From Agarophyton chilense (taxonomy: Eukaryota > Rhodophyta > Florideophyceae > Gracilariales > Gracilariaceae), in NCBI GenBank assembly GCA_030374765.1, contig JARGXX010000080.1:1612001-1676000 (forward strand): DNA of 64,000 nucleotides, given 5' to 3'. Positions 1 through 10,582 of the stretch are shown one piece after another (positions within the stretch are counted from its first letter, which is position 1; every line of letters starts with the position of its first letter). The notes under the pieces were generated by a model. The model made no database searches. It worked only from the letters and a program-made list of their open reading frames with translations, and had not been told where the DNA came from. A program made the translations under genes and the position numbers.

Positions 1-1072
1 CAACGCCAAAGTTAGCGGACAAGCTCTGGAAAGTAGCCTCCTGCGGCATGCCTACAAACGCGCACAAGCACTTGCATCTCGTCGTCCCGACTCCCACCCT
101 CGTCCGTCCATCTAATCGCCACCGTCGGCTATGACCACCAGCACGCTACTTTCCTTACTTGACGCCCTCCGCGCACGTCGCCCACATCCACACAGTCCAT
201 GTCCCGTCTCTTCGTCACCAACGCTGACGCGCACCTCGCTGCCCCATCGCACGGCCCCTCACGACGTCTTCACTCACATTCACACTGCTTCGAACCAACA
301 CCAACAACGACACCTCTCTCTCTGTCGCGCGTTCACGACGAGCAGCTCGAATTCCATCACCTCTTGTCGGAAATCTGGAAAGCCTGCCGATACATCGAGA
401 CGGCGTGTGAAGTGCTGCAGTTACTGGCGCATCGAGTTGGCAGACAGCATTCAGAGTAGCCATGAACAGGGGCGGCTCGCTGCGAATACCGAGCTCAGCA
501 GGCTGTTAAAAGAGGCGCACGAACAGCAGAGATCATCATCAGCGACTTGAGACTATGACTCGACATGGCGTCGAGCAGACACTCCACGACGGCTACGTAC
601 TGCTCCTGCTCCACCTGACCGCAATGATGTCGGTGCGCAAGGTCACGCGCAATCGCCAACTTGCGAATTACTAAAGGACCACATTCGCCAGATGAGTACA
701 CACAGAAAGGTTGTCCAATGTAGCGTTGTGCCGCTCATGGCCACGCTCTCCACTGCTAAACTTAGCCTCCCTCGTTGCTCCAGCAAGGTCCGTCGTCGCT
801 CCTCTGTCACACTGCGCACTTCGGTCCCGCTCCCTCCCTCAGCATTCGCCTTCGCTTTTTTATCGCTCCGAAACCCTCACTGCACAACGCCGAGTATACT
901 TGCAATTCAAGAAAGAGTTCTCAGATTTATCATGCTTTTATGCACTGACTAGGGTCTTCGATATTCTATTAACGTACAAAAATGAGTGCGGTCGATTGAA
1001 GCCTGGGCAGAGAGCATGATCTCGTGCAACGTGTCATGATAACAGACATCCTCAAGCCCATCGATCCGCGCT
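1..1072. other. 5' edge region with no recognised gene
   Basis: C-rich, Ser/His/Arg-rich reading frames are open on the plus strand from about 131-550 and 199-459. They overlap in different frames and look like compositional openness. I recognise no domain, and no frame stays convincing past 550. A downstream stretch (692-1019) is also open in two frames with no recognisable content. It could hold exons of a gene that starts outside the window, but nothing supports that. Confidence 0.3.
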
Positions 1073-1408
1073 TTAGCTTACCCCAGTGGCGAGACACAAA
1101 GCAAGTAGAATTGGATGGAAACGAACTGCAGCAATGACGCGGAGTATAATGTAGATATCAAGCTTTCCTGTCGCATCTCTAAGGTGTCGGAATCTGCCTC
1201 TTTCTTGAATAGTTTGAAAACCCCGCTCGAATATATCCTTTGGCATTCGAAAGCGTCGCACGAAAGTGTCTGAGCTGTGCTTTGGACTTGTACCAAAGTA
1301 GTCGTTCATGACCCGTTCCATAGCTCCACTAAAATCTTGTGAGACTTTCCGGGCTCGCCCTGGTTGTGAACCATTTCTCAATGATAGTAGGGATTCAACC
1401 ATCGTCAT
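1073..1408 (-). pseudogene. PIF/Harbinger-type transposase, N-terminal fragment
   Basis: The minus-strand frame starts at ATG 1408. It matches the segment upstream of the DDE core in plant-type PIF/Harbinger transposases: a GSQPGR tract, then the block 'DYFG...F.RRFRM..DIFERG' and 'RDATGKL' about residues 35-85. In intact family members this leads through an 'AAIR' stretch into the DDE nuclease. Here the frame ends right after 'VIAAVRF', with an abrupt change to unrelated sequence and a stop. No DDE residues are present, so this is a truncated remnant with no activity of its own. The second Harbinger copy at 56.7-57.8 kb looks like a different lineage. Family assignment is from recognised motifs; the truncation is seen directly. 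Confidence 0.72.
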
Positions 1409-2849
1409 GCCAGGGAGTATTTCAGTTGCAATAAGATAAGAGAGCGTCTCATCCTCGCTGAAATCACTTGAATTCAGATAGACACTGTCGATAGCTGTTT
1501 CATATGGGTCGATGGTAGGACTCGAAAGATTTTGTCTATTCTATCTTTTCCATTGCGAGTTCATAGTTTAGAGAAGCCCGTCAGATTCGACCAAGTGTAT
1601 AAAAAGTTGTCATCAGATCTTTCATACAAAAAACTGGTGCTAAATCTTTGAGTATATATAAGAGCATTAGCACTAACAGTATACTAAAGAAGAACAACCA
1701 AGCGAAACATTTTATCTAGCAATAACAATAACAGTAACACATTGATCGTCTTCTCAACAATATTTTTTGATCCATTTCGAGCATAAAACGAGTCATGTAA
1801 GGGGCTATCGGAATGGTTTACGAAGTCGTAATTTTCCATCTATGGCGGGTGCCATGGGGAAGATCGACTTTATACACAATTGATTGAAACTTATGAAGAA
1901 ATACAGTACTTGCGTTTCACTATAGGTGTTTAACTCCTAAACTATGACGTTCACTAGTTTATTTAGTCGTTTGGTAGATCAAGCTATACTACAGTTTCGC
2001 GAAACTTCATAGTATGCCTTAGCTATTAGTACTACTAGGATAAGGCTCTAGTTTGACTCGTTAGGTTTTGACAACATTTCATCCAAAACAACGAACATAA
2101 CGACACACTACTCGATAGCATAAAAGTAAAAAGAACATGCCTCGGCTTGCTTCCTTTTGTGTGTGGGAAGCGGGACCATCCGGGAGACAGTCCCTACCTT
2201 CCTCCTTATTTGAGCATTTGCGCGCACATGCGAACATCCTCACAACTTTGCTTATTTTTATTATTTTTGTCTCCATCATGTTTTCTACTTATCTTGTGCT
2301 TGCTTATCTGTGTTATTGATCACAAAGTAGGGGTTATAGCTTGGGGATTTAGGCGACTTGGCGTTATTTTAATAGCCCTTATTTGACCAGCAGGCTTTCA
2401 GGCGATTCATGTATGCACCCACTATCTGCCCACATACCGCAACATGGGTGAAAAAAAGATAATCTGTGTGCAAAATACACGTAATACTTTGTATGCGTGT
2501 TTTTTTTACTAGCTCTATTAGAGACAATTTTCCATGCACCGCTCTAGTAGAGATGCTGTTAGAATGTGAGCGTTTTAAGGCCAGCGATACTTCCGCCCCC
2601 GGCATACACTATCTGTTCTTCGTTGCTCCTTCTTCATTGGTTCACATCTGGGGGAATGCAGAGTCGTTTTTCCGTGTTACCGTTCCTGTTTGATCTCGTC
2701 AAATGTCTCCGACCTCAGAGTCTAAACTCATTCCACAATCCTGACAACCCAACCGCTTCTTGGCTTGGCGTCTTGCGCCTTGTGTGTCAGGCTACATCTG
2801 GTGGTACCAAGTACAGCGTCGAAACAGTTTCTTCTTCTCGCATGGAAAC
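1409..2849. other. AT-rich intergenic stretch
   Basis: No frame with recognisable content. Short open frames at 2079-2386 lie opposite one another and carry no motif. The stretch just upstream of 2850 should contain the promoter and leader of the DUF2207-like gene, but I see no clear TATA box at a useful distance. Confidence 0.4.
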
Positions 2850-3794
2850 ATGAAACAAGCGCCCCACCTAGGCGCATTTGTGCTGTGTCTTTTGTACGTA
2901 CACTACTCTCAAGCGAAAAACTATACTCTACGATGTTATGGACCGCCGCCACAAGACCAATCTCAATCGCCGACCTTCCTGTGTGACGTCGATATCACAG
3001 TTGTGCGCAACGAAGACTGCTCGGCAAACATCACAGAACGATACTTGTTTCCGTACACCATGGGGCGCGATGAGTTTCGGCGCATTCCTCTCATCGATGG
3101 ACAGCAGTCTGCACGTAACGTGCTTGCCATGCGCGACAACCTTACCGTGTTTGAAGCCGGTCTTCTTCAATCCGAAAAAGGCCGAAACGAAGCGAGGGTT
3201 GTCCTCCCAACTAAAAAAAACCGCCAGTCTGTGCTTTTCACGCTGCAGTACATTCTGGACGCTGGAGTGACACAATTCACCACCTCTTGTCCTGAAACAA
3301 GCGCCGAGCCGCTGGAAAACGAAACGGTAAACGTGATACGATGGCGCACTGGGTCTTGGCAACAGACGTTCGACAGAATGAGAGTGTCGTTTATCACCGC
3401 CGATCGCAACGCATCGCTTAGCGTTGCGGCAGTGCCTGAAGGAAAAATGTTATCTTCCTCAACCACCAATTCTACCATCATCATGTGGCAACATGTGTCT
3501 ACGTCTATAGATGTGCTTGTTACAGAGCGTGGTACAGATCTATGTGCCGAACAACTGCAATGCTTTTCTTCTACAGGCGGTTCTGGTCAAGATTTTGCTA
3601 TCTTTTTCGGTTCCGTTGGCGCATTTATGGCGTTTTCAATAGGTATTGTAGCAATTTGCAAATCGAACCGTCTCGGCGTCGGTGGCGGTGCGTTCGTCGG
3701 CGGAGGAGGTTTCGTTGCGTTCGTCGGCGGAGGAGCGGGTGGCGGGGGTGGAGGAGGAGGCGGAGGTGGAGGAGGTGGAGGAGGCGGTGGTTGA
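2850..3794 (+). CDS. Secreted/type I membrane protein with DUF2207-like architecture
   Basis: A 314-codon frame beginning at ATG 2850. The frame is open further upstream, but this ATG places a good signal peptide at the N-terminus (hydrophobic core residues 7-17, likely cleavage after A22). The ectodomain (about 23-245) carries many N-x-S/T sites and several Cys. It has the layout of DUF2207 proteins: a start like 'CDVDITVVRNEDCSANITER', then 'FRRIPL', then a beta-rich region with a 'W..FDRMRVSF' strand. One membrane segment lies at about 248-270 (rich in F, A, G, I). The tail is almost pure glycine (about 275-314), also a feature of DUF2207 proteins. The function of this family is unknown. 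No stops or shifts interrupt it and no transposon features surround it, so I read it as a real host gene. The family call is by eye and needs a profile search. Confidence 0.62.
   Translation: MKQAPHLGAFVLCLLYVHYSQAKNYTLRCYGPPPQDQSQSPTFLCDVDITVVRNEDCSANITERYLFPYTMGRDEFRRIPLIDGQQSARNVLAMRDNLTVFEAGLLQSEKGRNEARVVLPTKKNRQSVLFTLQYILDAGVTQFTTSCPETSAEPLENETVNVIRWRTGSWQQTFDRMRVSFITADRNASLSVAAVPEGKMLSSSTTNSTIIMWQHVSTSIDVLVTERGTDLCAEQLQCFSSTGGSGQDFAIFFGSVGAFMAFSIGIVAICKSNRLGVGGGAFVGGGGFVAFVGGGAGGGGGGGGGGGGGGGGGG
3739..3791 (+). repeat. GGN-rich microsatellite encoding the poly-Gly tail
   Basis: An imperfect GGA/GGC/GGT trinucleotide tract encodes the glycine run at the C-terminus of the 2850-3794 gene. 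The complementary strand reads as poly-Pro and gives spurious open frames. The tract length is likely variable between copies or individuals. Confidence 0.8.
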
Positions 3795-4153
3795 GGCTGA
3801 GTTGGTGGTTGAGAGAGTGTGAGGCAAAGAATTTGACTGCAGAATGAACCAATCTGCGGACGGCAACAAGCATTCTTTTGAGTTGGCCCCACAATGTGTT
3901 GTCTCTGAAGAACAGAAGTCCTACAAAAAACTTGCGGCTCGTTCTAAAAACTCGAAACCAATTTAGATTTTTGAGTTTGGAGCATGGAAGATTGTTGTGC
4001 ACCAATCGACTTATCCCACCTGGACAGCCCCCAGATTTCACAAAACCTTTCAAAGCTCCCCGTCATGCCTGGAGTCTGCAGTGTTCATCATGAACGCCAG
4101 CGCAGCGACCAATCCTGAGCAGGTCGGTGCGATTCTCGCCCATTGTAAAGTCT

Positions 4154-4272
4154 GTTTCAAAAACATATCCCTTGCACAAATATTTCGTAAAATGCCTTTT
4201 CGACTACAGTACACTCAATAAAAACAACACATGAAAAATATCAAGTCAAAAAACTGTTTCAAAAACATATCC
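4154..4272 (+). repeat. Left arm of the inverted-repeat element (two 17-bp boxes)
   Basis: Two exact copies of GTTTCAAAAACATATCC begin at 4154 and 4256. The arm pairs with 5317-5434 on the opposite strand. Paired boxes at fixed spacing resemble duplicated transposase-binding sites. Confidence 0.65.
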
Positions 4273-5316
4273 TTTCGTCAGCCATATTCTCTACAGCGCG
4301 CTTTCAGTAGTTTGTTTTCGCCTCTTTAACCCTACTGACACTTACAGAGTGTGTTATCATTTATTCAATAAAAAAATGAATTAAATTAAACGTTATTTTG
4401 TCCCAGTAATTTGTGATACAAACTTTCGAATAAAAAACTGTACTGAACTGTCTAATTTGCCCATAAAACATCTAATCTAGCACTCCATTGGTGTTTTCAA
4501 TAAAGTGAACATTGGAAATTCGTCATGAAAGATCCGTATTAGTCATATTTAAACCATTCATGTACTGTTTCTAAACATTTGACTGTTTTACAAGCGCACT
4601 ATCCTGCTAAAAATCAAAATTTAATTCATACGTAAAGTAGGACTAAAATAGCACAAAAATTTCTAACACTTTATCATAACGTTTCTAAGTCATTAAAGCT
4701 TTTAAAAACGCTATTTTAGTCGGTGTTACTTCAAATATGCTATCTAAAAACATCTTAAATGTATAAACAAACAACTTTCTTACAAAACTCAACATTTTTT
4801 TGCAATAATAATGCTAATAGATTTTAAAGAAACCTGGGCCGTTCATATTCACAGTTTTCGTTCAAAAAATTATCTTTTTTTCATAATCTTTTTTTTTCAT
4901 GAGGCTTTTCTGAGAAACACAACGCACGTTTGCGTTTATGGTGCGTTTTCAAAATAGGATTCGTTTGCTGTTTTATAGTTCAATCAATTTTGAATTTTTA
5001 ATTTGCGTCATATTTAAGTACATTATACATTCAAACACTGTTTTTTTCGATTATTTTTGCACGATGAAGTATCACAGAACAGATAAAGCTTACTTACACA
5101 CTTTTTTGTTAGAAAGAATGCGGTATGGCTCAAACATCGCTTGAATTCATACCAAACAGAGTGTTCTGTAATAATGGTTTGTTTTTGGGATTTATATTTG
5201 TTTTTGCGATATAAAAGTTGGGATCATGCCTTTGTGGTCCATTCTAATAATTTTCATATAGTTTTGGCGAGATAAAGGCGGTACGTAAGTCATAATGGAG
5301 CTCTATATTGTGTAAA

Positions 5317-5434
5317 GGATATGTTTAAGAAACAAGGTTTTTTACTTGAAAATGTTTTATTCGGTGAGAAATTGACTCTACAGTACAGAAAACGCCATTT
5401 TTCCCAGTTTTAGGAAAGGATATGTTTTTGAAAC
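5317..5434 (-). repeat. Right arm of the inverted-repeat element (two 17-bp boxes)
   Basis: The reverse complement carries the same 17-mer: exact at 5418-5434 and with two changes at 5317-5333. The box spacing of 101 bp mirrors the left arm. Confidence 0.65.
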
Positions 5435-5437
5435 GCA

Positions 5438-5960
5438 ATGTACGACACCGATACAGCTTTCTACCTCTCCTCGTTAGAAGATATCTACTTAAGACATATG
5501 TTTGCGGTTGGTATCTGTGTGTCACATGCTGTCGAACTGCTTGATGGGCAAAGAACGCAATTTAACACAGACACAGAAACAATTGACGAATATCAGTCAT
5601 ATACCAGCCACTTCAGAGAGAGTAATAATACTTTTTGCTTTTAATTCCAATGGCGTAAGACGTACATATTCTTCATATCAATTTACTAATATCGGAGCGC
5701 CTCGGAACGAATGCAGCACACAAAATGGTTCTCAAAAAATTACAAATGATCGCATATTTGCTCCCGGACCATCACAAACACCTTTTATCTATTCTAATGT
5801 GCAAAGCACATCCTGTAGTTACATTTTCGACAGTACCTATGGCATTATAACAAAAAAACGAGAAAAACAGAACAAACCGACCTTTTGTCATAACACATTC
5901 AACGCAGAACGGTTTAAGAATAAAGGATTCCATGTAACGAGAAGCAGGCAAGCATTATGA
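5438..5960 (+). other. Two overlapping short open frames, unassigned
   Basis: Frames 5438-5644 (ATG) and 5502-5960 (non-ATG first codon) overlap in different phases in AT-rich DNA, just outside the right arm of the inverted-repeat element. The second is rich in Ser, Thr and Asn and shows no recognisable motif. They could be exons or a 5' part of the gene at 6148, but no splice signals join them convincingly. Confidence 0.2.
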
Positions 5961-6147
5961 AATACGGGTTAAAACTTGAGAAGCTATACGCGATTTTGTA
6001 CACAAAAAAACGATAAACACTACTGTGATATATAACGGATGAATTCGAAGCGATCAAAACGCATTCTTGTGTTAGCGTGCCCAAGACGATCGGAGCAACC
6101 ATGGATATATTCAAGGTGCCTACCCTCTCGGGTCCTAACATGAAAAC

Positions 6148-6726
6148 ATGTCTCAGTTTCTTGAAGTTGAAGGAGATAGTAACGTTTTTAATGCCGTAAA
6201 GAAACAACTATTTTCTTGTCGCATAGTACAGAGAGAAATATGTACGAACATGTTGATGTTTCTAGAACTACGATTTAGAACTGGAACAGCAACGCCACGC
6301 TCTACCTGCAAACAACCGATTATTGAAGATATTGAGATAATAAACTGGTTTCCACATACAAGTGTGAAATACCGTGAGCGGCTAGCTTTGATTAATAATA
6401 TGTACTGGGCTCTGGGAGACAAACCGAAGTCGGTGGTAGGCAAGATTGTTACGGGACAGCCTCAATTGTCTTCACTAGCCTCTGGTATTTCTACAGCATC
6501 TACCCTTCGTGAACCGACATTCGAAGCGAACGAACACGCCCGGCTGCTAGCTGTTTTGGGCTATTTGAGAATGAATGTGGCACTTGGACGTTTCATGCAT
6601 CCAATCTCTCGTGAAGAACTGGATTGCGAACCCAAAAATCCGTGGAGCACGATCATTGCACATCTATTTAATGACGAGTGCTTCCAACTCAATACATTTG
6701 CAACGACTCTTGCAGGCGTCCGGTAA
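6148..6726 (+). CDS. Hypothetical protein, 192 codons
   Basis: An ATG-initiated frame with no interruption. The C-terminal part reads as a helical module around the block 'NPWSTIIAHLFNDECFQLNT' (about residues 163-182). The spacing of Trp and Phe recalls Myb/SANT-like or transposon-associated DNA-binding helices, but I do not recognise the family. No signal peptide or membrane segment is visible. The last codons read into GGTAAGAG (about 6720), a good 5' splice-site match, so the gene may continue after an intron and the stop at 6724-6726 may be intronic. It lies between an inverted-repeat element and a gypsy LTR, so it could be a captured or element-encoded gene. Function unknown. Confidence 0.4.
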   Translation: MSQFLEVEGDSNVFNAVKKQLFSCRIVQREICTNMLMFLELRFRTGTATPRSTCKQPIIEDIEIINWFPHTSVKYRERLALINNMYWALGDKPKSVVGKIVTGQPQLSSLASGISTASTLREPTFEANEHARLLAVLGYLRMNVALGRFMHPISREELDCEPKNPWSTIIAHLFNDECFQLNTFATTLAGVR

Positions 6727-7372
6727 GAGAATATTGCGCTTATCACACGAGAATACTAAAGGTGAAATCGATCGAGAGGTGTGTTGTAGAGATTCTTTGC
6801 CAAAATGAGAAGTGATTACACAATTGCACGAAGACACTACAGTGATTCATTTCAGGGGAATTTTAAGGACTTATCATCATTCTCACGAAGAAAAACATAC
6901 TTGACGAATCTGGATTTTTTTAAGGTGTATATCCCGCTTTGGAAAATTTCTTCACGCGTTCAAAACCTTTAGAATGTCAGTGGGAGGCCGGATTAGAAGA
7001 CATTACACCTCTTGAACACCACAGAAAAGATGAAGATGAGAGGCGTAATGGGAGACGAAGTACTTGTCGTACAATCACCTCTGGGGTATGCTACTGTCTT
7101 GTCTCGGAAGCGTAGTGACGCTCCACCGTAGGGAGCGTGTTGAAGCTCAACCTTAGATGGTACACGTAGTAAACCTCGATGGTAACAGGGCACCGTGAGA
7201 ACCCGCAGGGGCAAACGGCGGGGCAACTAGCCTATACCGTGTAGGTAAACGATGGTAGGCGTCGACGCGCAGGAAAGCCTGTGTGGTAATTGAGAAACAA
7301 TAAACCAAAAGGTATAGTCGTGACCCAAGTGATGCCTGTCTTTATCAGATTAGGATGGGGGAGGTGCAGTTC
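6727..7372. other. Non-coding stretch upstream of the gypsy insertion
   Basis: No convincing frame. The composition changes at about 7010 from AT-rich to more balanced sequence, which may mark an older repeat into which the gypsy element inserted. The bases just before the insertion (GGAGGTGCAGT, about 7359-7369) pair with ACTGCACTCTCC beyond the right end of the element. Confidence 0.35.
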
Positions 7373-7377
7373 CCTAT
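7373..7377. repeat. Target-site duplication, left copy (CCTAT)
   Basis: CCTAT immediately precedes the left LTR and is repeated exactly at 19170-19174 directly after the right LTR. Five bp is the usual duplication for Ty3/gypsy integrase. Confidence 0.95.
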
Positions 7378-8300
7378 TGTAGAGCAACGCCCAGTTAGGG
7401 GATACTTGAAGATGCAACTCATAGAATGAGGGTTGAACCCTCCGAGGGTTATGACTATGATCCCCTCTAAGGTGTGCTGAGGTGGCACGGTTTTCTGGTT
7501 AGAGTTCGCCTATGAAGGGAAGATTCGGATGGCCCATGGTTGGATTGGCCCCGTGATACACGTGGCTTAATTTCGGCACCGATTTTCGGATATTTGTTAG
7601 AACGTTGGACTTTTGGGCCCCGACAGTGGGATCTCCACGTGTATGGCCCTGAGCAGGTGTGCACTACTGTAATTAGTAGAGTTTAGTTAGTGGGCTCTAC
7701 TTAGGGAGACGAGATCTGACAGTCCGAAGCTCAGAGTAAATGGGAACCAAGGTTGGTCTTCGATACCTTTAGAGGTTCTTCGTCGCCATCGTTTTGGCCT
7801 GACAACCCGGAACGGGCTTTGGTTAGCAACGCCTGCGTAGGGACACGACTCCACTTGGAGAGTGCCCACGTTTGGGTTCCGTGCAGCCACCCCCTTGGGA
7901 CCGCTCAGACGACCTGCTTGCACGATACCCCGTGGGGGTTCTGCTTACTTGTTGCGTGCTTTTTGTGTTTCCTTTCGAGGACAGGTTTTCGCCCCTGTAT
8001 TGGGTTTCTTTTGTTGTTTCGCCCCTTTTCTGGTTCTTGGGTCCGGTGCCTGTCAGTGCCCGACCCTCGCCCCGTTTTTCCTCTTCGCCGGATTTTCCCC
8101 CATTCTTTGGGATACCCATACCCATTCCCAACCCAACGGTTTCTACCCCTCACCTCCGTCGGTACTGCCGGAATCCCCCGTGGGAGTTACACCCCACACT
8201 ACGGGTGGAACAGAAGGCTCTGTCTCTGAGTCTGCCTCCCCCAGGGAGCAAGGCTTCGAACACCTTGAGAGCACTTCCCGTCGCCGGGTTTTGCTCCACA
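7378..8300 (+). repeat. Left LTR of the gypsy element (923 bp)
   Basis: Begins TGTAGAGC and ends GCTCCACA, giving the canonical TG...CA termini. It aligns end to end with 18247-19169 with about 23 substitutions and no gaps. As in other LTRs it should hold promoter and polyadenylation signals, but I could not pick out a clear TATA box. Open frames within it on both strands are not genes. Confidence 0.95.
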
Positions 8301-8302
8301 AG

Positions 8303-8320
8303 TGGTCTCCCGACTTAGAA
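8303..8320 (+). other. Candidate minus-strand primer-binding site
   Basis: Two bases after the LTR comes TGGTCTCCCGACTTAG. It starts with TGG, complementary to a tRNA 3' CCA end, and implies a tRNA acceptor 3' strand of TCGGGAG plus discriminator A. I could not assign the tRNA species from memory. Confidence 0.6.
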
Positions 8321-8527
8321 TCCGTTCTCGGACTTTTGGGTTGGTCATCCACGTGTTGGAATATCTCTTGGAAGAGGAAGCACCGTCGTGAAGATTTGTT
8401 GTAGTGGTCCCCTTTGGAAAGGGTGGAATTGGTTTTTATTTTTGTTTTGTGTTACTTCATCCGTTTTCCGGGAATCTCGTGATCGAATTTCATCGTTACC
8501 CCGAATCGTCGGTGTCGTGTCTGCAGC

Positions 8528-10558
8528 ATGTCGCCGCCTACCCGTGGTTCCAGGACTGGATCGAACCGTCAAGCGGATTCAGTGCCCCCGGCCCCGCCTA
8601 GGTCGAGGAGCTCAATTCCCGAAGTCCGGAACGATTCCGGTATCGATCCGGACACTCGGAGAGCACCCTCAGTGGTTTCAGGTCCTCGAGAGGTCGTGGC
8701 TGTGGGCCCAGCTCCAGTGGTGGAGACCCCCTCAGCAGCACCCCGAAGTCGGGCCGACCCTGAATTACAGCGCCTGGAGACTTGAATCGATATCGCCAAC
8801 GCGGCTCACGTCGAGCTCCTTCAGAAGGTTACTACTCTCCGCCGCAAGGTGGAGGACGCCCAGGTGCGGGGAGTCGCCGATGACCTTCGTACCCTGAGGA
8901 GGGATGTGAACTCCATTTTGGAAAGCTTTGGTACCCCTGGGGTCTTTATCCAGGAGTACCGGAGCTTCGTGGAGGAACACCGCGTGCAAGCGGAAGGCTT
9001 CCGAGCTCGGCTGGACGCCCTCGAGGCCATTATCCGTATGGACGGAGACACAGAAGCCTCGAAGGATAAACCCGACGTTTCAAAAGACGAAGAACACCGC
9101 TCCGCTAAACGGGACCGCCGCAAGTCCAAGAAGAGAGTTCACCTCCAAGAGGATTTATCGGATTCCGATCCCAATCGCTCGTCATCGAGTTCGTCCTCCG
9201 AATCTTCGGATAGTGAAGATGGACGCCGGTCATCCCGGGCGACTCGGTCGAAGGCTACTTACACCTCTCAAGGGGCAATCCGTACCCGGAAGAAGGGTAG
9301 GAAACACCTTGGATTAAGGGAGCTGAAGCCGACGAATCCTCTCTATCGGAAGCTGCTATCGTACCGCTATTACCGGTTGGATAACCCTTCGGGAGATCGA
9401 ACATCCCGCGGAACGGGTAAGGTCAAGGACTACATCAAAAGGCTGAGCATCACCGTACAGAAGAGGGAGTTCACAGGAACAGACCCAATTCTGGTGCTCG
9501 ATTTCCTTGCGAGGTTCGTCCAGGAGGCTGACATCCTCGGTATGAGTGAAGCGCAAGCGTATCTTGCATTACCCTATTTCTTAAAGGGGATGGCTGAAGA
9601 CCAGTTCAACTCCGTCCGTGGATCATCCCGAGCCTCGGAAGGGGGAGTCACGTGCTGGCCCGAAGCAGTGCAGTACCTCTTGAGGTCATACGCTACTGGA
9701 AATGCGATTCCGGAAGCAATCCTTGCATTAAGGGATACGCGTCAGAAGCCGATGGAAACCGAAACGGTGTATTCAACTCGCTTGAATAAAGCGTTTCACC
9801 GATGCGGGAATGTATTCCCCGCCTACGAGAGATGCACCATGTTTGTGGATGGTTTGGACCCCTCGATAAGGGCATTGGTTGCCCGACATCGGGAAGAGAA
9901 GCGCAAGCTGACCTACTTGGAACTGGTTCAGTACGCCCAGGCTGAGGGGGATACTCTCCGTGCCCTGCAGAACCGAAAGAGTCGGCCGACACGTGCACTC
10001 CTCGCCGATGGAGGTAACTCGTCTTTGTCACTCGCAGGAGGCCCTGCCCCTGTGGGGGTCAATGATAACATTCACTTCATGGGAAGTAACCCCGAATCTA
10101 TGGGTACGTCTGAGTTGCCGTCGACATCCGCTCCGACTACGGATGAAGACCCTGCGCTCTATACCCAAGGACGGAGGGTGCCAGCCGCATCGCTACCTTT
10201 TGCGAATACCGCTGCTCGGTTCTCTCGCCCCGGATGGAGGGATACAGCACCACGTCGCGTGGATTCACGCCCACAACCGAACCCGGCAGAGCTGATTTGC
10301 TATTTGTGTTACCTCCGTGGTCACAAAGCACCAGACTGCATATTTCCCCTGCGGGAGGGTTCACGAATTATCGCTCAGTACGAGACTCTGACCCCTGAGG
10401 AGAAAGCTCGAGTCCCGAGTAGGTCCTATCAGGAGCAAAGGATACTCCGAGCTCACCTTGCTGACAGGGATACAGAATTTGTACCCGCGAACGGGGAACA
10501 ACCGGTCCCCTTCGAGGCAGCTGCACCGAATTCGGTGGGGTCCGCTTCGAAAAACTAA
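8528..10558 (+). pseudogene. gag: Gypsy gag polyprotein (one in-frame stop)
   Basis: The first good ATG (8528) opens a basic, Ser/Pro-rich N-terminus. The frame is broken by TGA at 8783-8785 and then continues in the same phase to TAA at 10556-10558, 676 codons in all. Without that stop it reads as one Gag: a charged linker with an acidic/serine run (about residues 190-245), a capsid-like retrotrans_gag region centred on the block 'REFTGTDPILVLDFLARFVQ', and one CCHC zinc knuckle (C-x2-C-x4-H-x4-C) from residue 591. The stop sits where Arg (CGA to TGA) is plausible. If 8783 is read as terminating, only a GTG-started 569-codon piece from 8849 remains. Gag would form the particle that houses reverse transcription in the cytoplasm. 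Confidence 0.85.
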
Positions 10559-10582
10559 ACATGGGAGTCTCCCCTGCGGGAG
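10549..10582 (+). promoter_or_regulatory. Candidate gag-pol -1 frameshift or restart site
   Basis: At the gag stop the sequence reads G AAA AAC TAA in the gag phase. It is followed by a pol ATG two bases after the stop, in the -1 phase. A perfect 5-bp hairpin (CTCCC, loop CTGC, GGGAG; 10569-10582) lies 13 bases beyond the heptamer 10549-10555. This is the layout of a -1 ribosomal frameshift signal, although G AAA AAC is a weaker slippery site than A AAA AAC. Termination and re-initiation at TAAACATG is the alternative. Confidence 0.5.

Larger units (their letters stand above)
4154..5434. mobile_element. AT-rich inverted-repeat element, probably a non-autonomous DNA transposon
   Basis: Both ends carry the 17-mer GTTTCAAAAACATATCC twice: at 4154-4170 and 4256-4272 in direct orientation, and at 5317-5333 (two mismatches) and 5418-5434 in inverse orientation. 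Spacing within each arm is nearly identical (102 and 101 bp). Sequence between the two boxes of each arm is also alignable across arms at lower identity, for example around the CTACAGTACA motif at 4204-4213 and its inverse near 5381. The roughly 1 kb interior is AT-rich with no coding frame. CATTG-like pentamers sit just outside both outer boxes, but I could not define a target duplication. The interpretation as a decayed MITE-like or Harbinger/MULE-derived element is inference. Confidence 0.55.

Noticed and set aside
3587..4053. Poly-Pro and Ser/Thr-rich minus-strand frames opposite the DUF2207-like gene
   Set aside because: They are the complement of the Gly-tail microsatellite.
7823..8404. 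Open frames on both strands in the left LTR, repeated in the right LTR at 18692-19238
   Set aside because: They lie within the LTR, overlap in several phases, and have no motif; openness follows from GC-rich composition.
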